Below, one piece after another: positions 60,728 through 64,000 of a DNA stretch of 64,000 nt. Each line of letters begins with the position of its first letter. Within the stretch, counting starts at the first letter, position 1. The position numbers and the translations under genes were made by a program. The notes beneath the pieces are model-generated. The model ran no database searches, was not told the DNA's origin, and saw nothing but the letters and a program-made list of their open reading frames with translations. Source of the stretch: Archaeoglobus sp. UBA234 (GTDB lineage Archaea; Halobacteriota; Archaeoglobi; Archaeoglobales; Archaeoglobaceae); NCBI GenBank assembly GCA_002494625.1, contig DACH01000005.1, positions 221,238 through 285,237 of the forward strand. Reading direction: 5' to 3'.

Positions 60728-63190
60728 ATGAGTAGAGTAAATGTGAAGGTAGGGATTGCAGCATTACTGGTACTACTGATTGCAGCGACCGGACTGAGCA
60801 GCGCTTTAACACTGTTCAGTGTGAGCGTCTCCGACGACAATGTGACTTATGGGGAGACGATTACAATCGATGTAATCTATACCGGCTCTGGAGCTTTAAA
60901 GATCGTGAATAATGCAACTGGAGCTACTGAAAAAGTGTTCGTATTGCCAAGTGATGTAGCTGAACAGAGTTTTACGGTTGATACCACCGGGCTTCTGTTT
61001 CCCGGAACTTATTATCTCACAATCCTGAACGAAACTGGCGATACAATTTATAACAGCACCCAGACTCAAACAGATCCGGATCTATTTGAGGGTTACATTG
61101 TAGTTACTTCGGCAGTTTGGGGAGGAACAGAGGTTGACGTTGATATAGATGACTTCGATGTTGTAACAGGTGACAACTTCACTGCAAGTATTGCTACATA
61201 TCCTTCGGAGACCTTCCAGTGGGTTGTAGCGGGTCCCAACGTTACTGTTGGTGGCGTAGCTACTGGAAGTTATGATGTATCAGTCCAACTGACTGACACA
61301 GGCACTTATGCGTTGAAGGTAATCGTTTGGGACTCTGTAAACACAACTGTGGTGTATCCATTCAATGTAATAGGCCCAGAAATAACAGTAACTGCCCCCT
61401 CGGAAATTAGGCCCGGTTCTGTGGTGACAATATCTGGTTCAACAAATGTTGCAGCTTCTGGCAGTGCTCAGGATACTGGTGTGACAAATAACATAAAGGT
61501 TAAAATATATGAAGATGGTAATGAATCCAATGTTATAGATGAGCAGGCTGGAATTCAGGTATCATCTACTGGGACATGGAAGTGGTACTGGGATGTAAAT
61601 AGAACTTTATCTGACATAGATGTGGTAATAAGGGCAACTGTGACTGTAGATACCAATATTACGGAATATGCAGAAGTTAAAGCGACCATTCTCAAACCAG
61701 AAATTACGATCTCTTCAGATGCGTACTCGGTGGTTAGAGGTGGAAGCTTCACAATTTCAGGTGAATCAACACTTCCAACAAATTCAACGATTACTATAAC
61801 TGTAGAAGGTTCTCAAGAGCTTACAGAAGCTGGACCTTATACTACCTATACAGATGCAGCTGGAAAATTCTCCTATGACTTTACAGTTAAGAATGATGCT
61901 AACCTCACAACACTCAAGATTAAAGCAAGTTCTGATGAAACCGGTACCACTGTTGAAAGTAACGAAGTCAAGGTTAAGATTGTAAGACAAGTACTCAACC
62001 TGTACTTCGATAACCCAACAGTGATCAGAGGTGGCACACTCAAGCTCAATGGTTCAACTGATGCTCCATACATTGTGTTCTTCACTGATGAGGATGGAGA
62101 GGATCTGTTCAGCTACGATGGAAACAACTTCAAGGCAGAACCAACACCAGTGGATGGTAAGATCTCAACAGCCACTGGTGTAATTGTTGAAGCTCCTGAG
62201 TTCCCATTGAGCATTGATGTAAGCGACGATGCAGCTGCTGGGGCATACCTGATCTCAATATACGGTGTTGTTAACCAGAGTGTGGTTAACACCTATGAAG
62301 ACCCACAGATCTTGCTCTCAGCAAATGTCGTTGATCCTGAGGTTACAATAACAAGCGCACCAACAACAGTTGTTCTTGGCAATAAGGTTGCAATTGAAGG
62401 AACTACAAATGCCGCAGATACCAGCTTGGTGGATGTAACAGTTAAACTTGAAGGAATGAACATCAAGAAGACATGGAACAAGACACAGGTATTTGAGTGG
62501 ACTGATGAGGGTGCTGGAGAGTTTAAGATATCATTTGATACCAAGGATGACATTACTGGAAGTGGATATCCAGACCCAGGACTGTACACATTGACTGTCA
62601 CAATAAGCTACTCTGGAGATGAAGTAGCCTCAGAGTCCATGGCGATCGAATTCACAAGGCCAACAATCTCTGTCAGCATACCGTCAACAGTTAAGCAGGG
62701 CGATCCTGTTACAATTACCGTCAAGACCACCAGAAATGAAGACTATCCATCAATGGGTGGAAACATCTGGCTCTACATCGAAGGACCCAACAAGGAAGTT
62801 GGTCCTATAACAATCGTGCCAGATGAGAACGGAACTGCAACCTATGAACTGCAGACATACACCTTTGCTGAGGCTGACTATGTGGTCTATGTCAGAGACG
62901 ATGTGAGGACAACAAGCAGCGATTATCCGCTCACAGATGGTGCGAATGTCAAGAAATCCCCAGATGAACCATGGCTTGCTGGCGATCCAATCGCAGATGA
63001 TGCTCTTGCAACGGCAGTCTTCACAATAGTCAAAGAACTTCCAGTGCAGCCAACCCCAACACCAACCCCAACACCAACCCCAACACCAACCCCAACACCA
63101 ACCCCAACACCAAAGCCATCCCCAGGCTTTGAGGCTATCTTTGCAGTTGCCGGACTGCTTGCAGTGGCATATCTGCTGAGAAGACGATAA
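60728..63190 (+). CDS. S-layer-type surface protein with PGF-CTERM anchor
   Basis: An 820-aa secreted protein. It has a signal peptide (residues 1-26, ending ...GLSSA), then repeated beta-rich domains each opening with a similar motif: 'ITVTAPSEIRPGSVVTISG', 'ITISSDAYSVVRGGSFTISG', 'LYFDNPTVIRGGTLKLNG', 'VTITSAPTTVVLGNKVAIEG' and 'ISVSIPSTVKQGDPVTITV'. A Pro-Thr linker (63050-63112) and a C-terminal PGF-CTERM signal (SPGF, helix, LRRR) follow. Archaeosortase is expected to cut this signal and link the protein to a lipid. Many N-x-S/T sites suggest glycosylation. Strong promoter and ribosome site fit a major surface layer protein. Confidence 0.9.
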   Translation: MSRVNVKVGIAALLVLLIAATGLSSALTLFSVSVSDDNVTYGETITIDVIYTGSGALKIVNNATGATEKVFVLPSDVAEQSFTVDTTGLLFPGTYYLTILNETGDTIYNSTQTQTDPDLFEGYIVVTSAVWGGTEVDVDIDDFDVVTGDNFTASIATYPSETFQWVVAGPNVTVGGVATGSYDVSVQLTDTGTYALKVIVWDSVNTTVVYPFNVIGPEITVTAPSEIRPGSVVTISGSTNVAASGSAQDTGVTNNIKVKIYEDGNESNVIDEQAGIQVSSTGTWKWYWDVNRTLSDIDVVIRATVTVDTNITEYAEVKATILKPEITISSDAYSVVRGGSFTISGESTLPTNSTITITVEGSQELTEAGPYTTYTDAAGKFSYDFTVKNDANLTTLKIKASSDETGTTVESNEVKVKIVRQVLNLYFDNPTVIRGGTLKLNGSTDAPYIVFFTDEDGEDLFSYDGNNFKAEPTPVDGKISTATGVIVEAPEFPLSIDVSDDAAAGAYLISIYGVVNQSVVNTYEDPQILLSANVVDPEVTITSAPTTVVLGNKVAIEGTTNAADTSLVDVTVKLEGMNIKKTWNKTQVFEWTDEGAGEFKISFDTKDDITGSGYPDPGLYTLTVTISYSGDEVASESMAIEFTRPTISVSIPSTVKQGDPVTITVKTTRNEDYPSMGGNIWLYIEGPNKEVGPITIVPDENGTATYELQTYTFAEADYVVYVRDDVRTTSSDYPLTDGANVKKSPDEPWLAGDPIADDALATAVFTIVKELPVQPTPTPTPTPTPTPTPTPTPTPKPSPGFEAIFAVAGLLAVAYLLRRR
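63050..63112 (+). repeat. 12-bp tandem repeat coding a Pro-Thr linker
   Basis: About five copies of CCAACCCCAACA encode (Pro-Thr)n between the last beta domain and the PGF-CTERM helix. The repeat keeps the frame and is prone to length change by slippage. Confidence 0.85.
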
Positions 63191-63191
63191 A

Positions 63192-63222
63192 ATTAAATTT
63201 TTAAATTTTTATTTTATTTTTG
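63192..63222 (+). terminator. T-rich terminator after the S-layer gene
   Basis: TTTTTAAATTTTTATTTTATTTTTG follows the stop codon immediately, a good archaeal termination signal. Confidence 0.55.
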
Positions 63223-63310
63223 TTTATATACTTAGGGATTTTTGCAAAGATTTTGGTCTAAGGCTATGTTTTGTAAGAACCGAGGAGATTGTGACTTGTA
63301 GTACATCTCC

Positions 63311-63640
63311 TCATCTCAGTCTTATCCAGTATTTGGAAGCATCTTTTAGCAGAATAGAATCTTTTCTGTTAAGCTCTTCCTTTGTTACTGGTATCGCTTC
63401 AACTTTTCTGATTCTCTCTTTCCATATGATCTCGTTTAAAATATCCATCCTTTTAAGGAAAGGGATATTTTTCCAAGAATCTGAAACCACGACCACATCA
63501 ATATCGCTTGTCTCTATGTAATCTCCTCTGACATAGCTACCAAAAATGTAAATGGCTTCAACATCAATTTTATTTTTATTCAACCCTTTCTCCAGTCTCC
63601 TTACAGTGTCAATCACTTCTGCTGGCAACTTTCTTTGCAT
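63311..63640 (-). CDS. MNT-type nucleotidyltransferase (antitoxin-like partner of HEPN)
   Basis: A 109-aa minimal nucleotidyltransferase. The active site is 'IFGSYVRGDYIETSDIDVVVV' in shortened form: GS, then D-x-D (SDIDV). Such proteins pair with HEPN ribonucleases in type VII toxin-antitoxin systems, where MntA can AMPylate the toxin. ATG 63640 has GAGGTTG upstream; TTG 63661 is an alternative. It overlaps the end of the HEPN gene by about 31 bp, the usual HEPN-MNT order. Confidence 0.88.
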   Translation of the reverse strand: MQRKLPAEVIDTVRRLEKGLNKNKIDVEAIYIFGSYVRGDYIETSDIDVVVVSDSWKNIPFLKRMDILNEIIWKERIRKVEAIPVTKEELNRKDSILLKDASKYWIRLR

Positions 63641-64000
63641 TCTCAACAACCTCTTTTGCAATTCTCAAAGCTCTTATAGCTTCCTCCTCATCTACACTCT
63701 CTGATGGGAGCCCATTTGCAGCATCAGGATATCTCAAAACTGTATAGTATTTGTTCAGGACAAAAAGCTCTTTTTCTAGTTTTTCAGGAAGGTTGAACCC
63801 ATGATCTCTTAGATCTATGTAAAGTTCTGTGACGGTATGAGGTTTTGGAGGTTCCTGTCTTTTAACAATGAAGAACATCGCCTTAAGAGCTTTTTCTACA
63901 GCTTGCTGTGAAAAAAAGCTGTACGAAAGAATCTTGAGTTTTTCAGAAATATTTCTGCATCATATATATCTTCTTCAGCACTTTTTAGCCACAGTGTTAT
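63609..64000 (-). pseudogene. HEPN-domain protein, frameshifted and truncated by the window edge
   Basis: The minus strand encodes a HEPN protein in two frames. From 64000 one frame reads '...TLWLKSAEEDIYDAEIFLKN...RFFRTAFF', a HEPN N-terminus, and then stops. The other frame continues with SQQAVEKALKAMFFIVKRQ and runs to 63609, ending 'AKEVVENAKKVASRSD' with the HEPN 'RYPDA' segment. The join falls at a run of seven A (plus strand 63911-63917); one extra base would restore one reading frame. It may be a real mutation, programmed slippage or a sequencing error. The 5' end lies outside the window. Confidence 0.75.

Noticed and set aside
63050..63112. CRISPR-like or other regulatory repeat
   Set aside because: The 12-bp units are contiguous, have no spacers, stay in frame and encode a Pro-Thr linker.

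Overview
The window comes from a sulfate-reducing archaeon of the Archaeoglobales, most probably an Archaeoglobus species with lower GC than A. fulgidus. The evidence is a full dissimilatory sulfite reductase locus, the archaeal Hme (DsrMKJOP-type) menaquinol-oxidising complex, an archaeal histone, archaeal ThrRS, ABCE1/Rli1, archaeal TATA promoters (many with apparently leaderless starts), a PGF-CTERM S-layer-type protein and a three-hairpin H/ACA guide RNA. The species assignment is inference. No CRISPR array, insertion sequence or rRNA was seen.

Region 1 (1-14900) is sulfur respiration. A 5'-truncated DUF1641 gene is followed by a DsrM-like/DsrK-like pair, a CbiA-family amidase (DsrN-like), DsrE-like and DsrC genes, the five-gene hme/dsrOPMKJ operon, then on the minus strand dsrA-dsrB-dsrD-ferredoxin. 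Divergent from dsrA is cobA (SUMT), which starts siroheme and cobalamin synthesis. The membrane complex should pass menaquinol electrons through the HdrD-like DsrK to the DsrC CX10C thiol pair, and DsrC works with DsrAB. Two oddities stand out: the DsrP/HmeB subunit ends in two C2H2-type zinc-finger repeats, and a 43-codon ORF is coupled to the operon's first gene.

Region 2 (14900-29050) is mostly housekeeping: ThrRS, a small membrane protein, ABCE1, a tungsten aldehyde oxidoreductase with a four-cluster ferredoxin, a GNAT acetyltransferase, glycerol-3-phosphate dehydrogenase, a wHTH regulator, an orphan secretion-type ATPase, an MBL hydrolase, the H/ACA RNA, an ArsR-type regulator and a ten-cluster polyferredoxin.

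Region 3 (29050-39300) is hydrogen metabolism. A Tat-exported, membrane-anchored [NiFe] hydrogenase (small, large and cytochrome b subunits plus maturation protease) sits next to a complete hypE-hypF / hypA-B-C-D maturation set.

Region 4 (39300-48150) holds a UPF0182 membrane protein, a nitrilase-family amidase, a histone, acyl-CoA dehydrogenase, an SCP2-domain protein, a thiolase (fatty-acid oxidation), tRNA-Ala(CGC) and two genes without recognised function.

Region 5 (48150-58950) is cobalt uptake and anaerobic cobalamin synthesis. CobQ and a DUF71 protein lie on the minus strand. Divergently, cbiM-N-Q-O, an unannotated 36-aa membrane protein, and cbiT-L-F-G-H-C-D-E-X run as one compact plus-strand operon. 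Twin palindromes lie in the divergent promoter. CbiJ is not in the cluster.

Region 6 (58950-64000) has a DUF373 protein, a long hairpin, the S-layer-type protein, and a HEPN/MNT toxin-antitoxin-like pair whose HEPN gene is broken by a one-base frameshift at the window edge.
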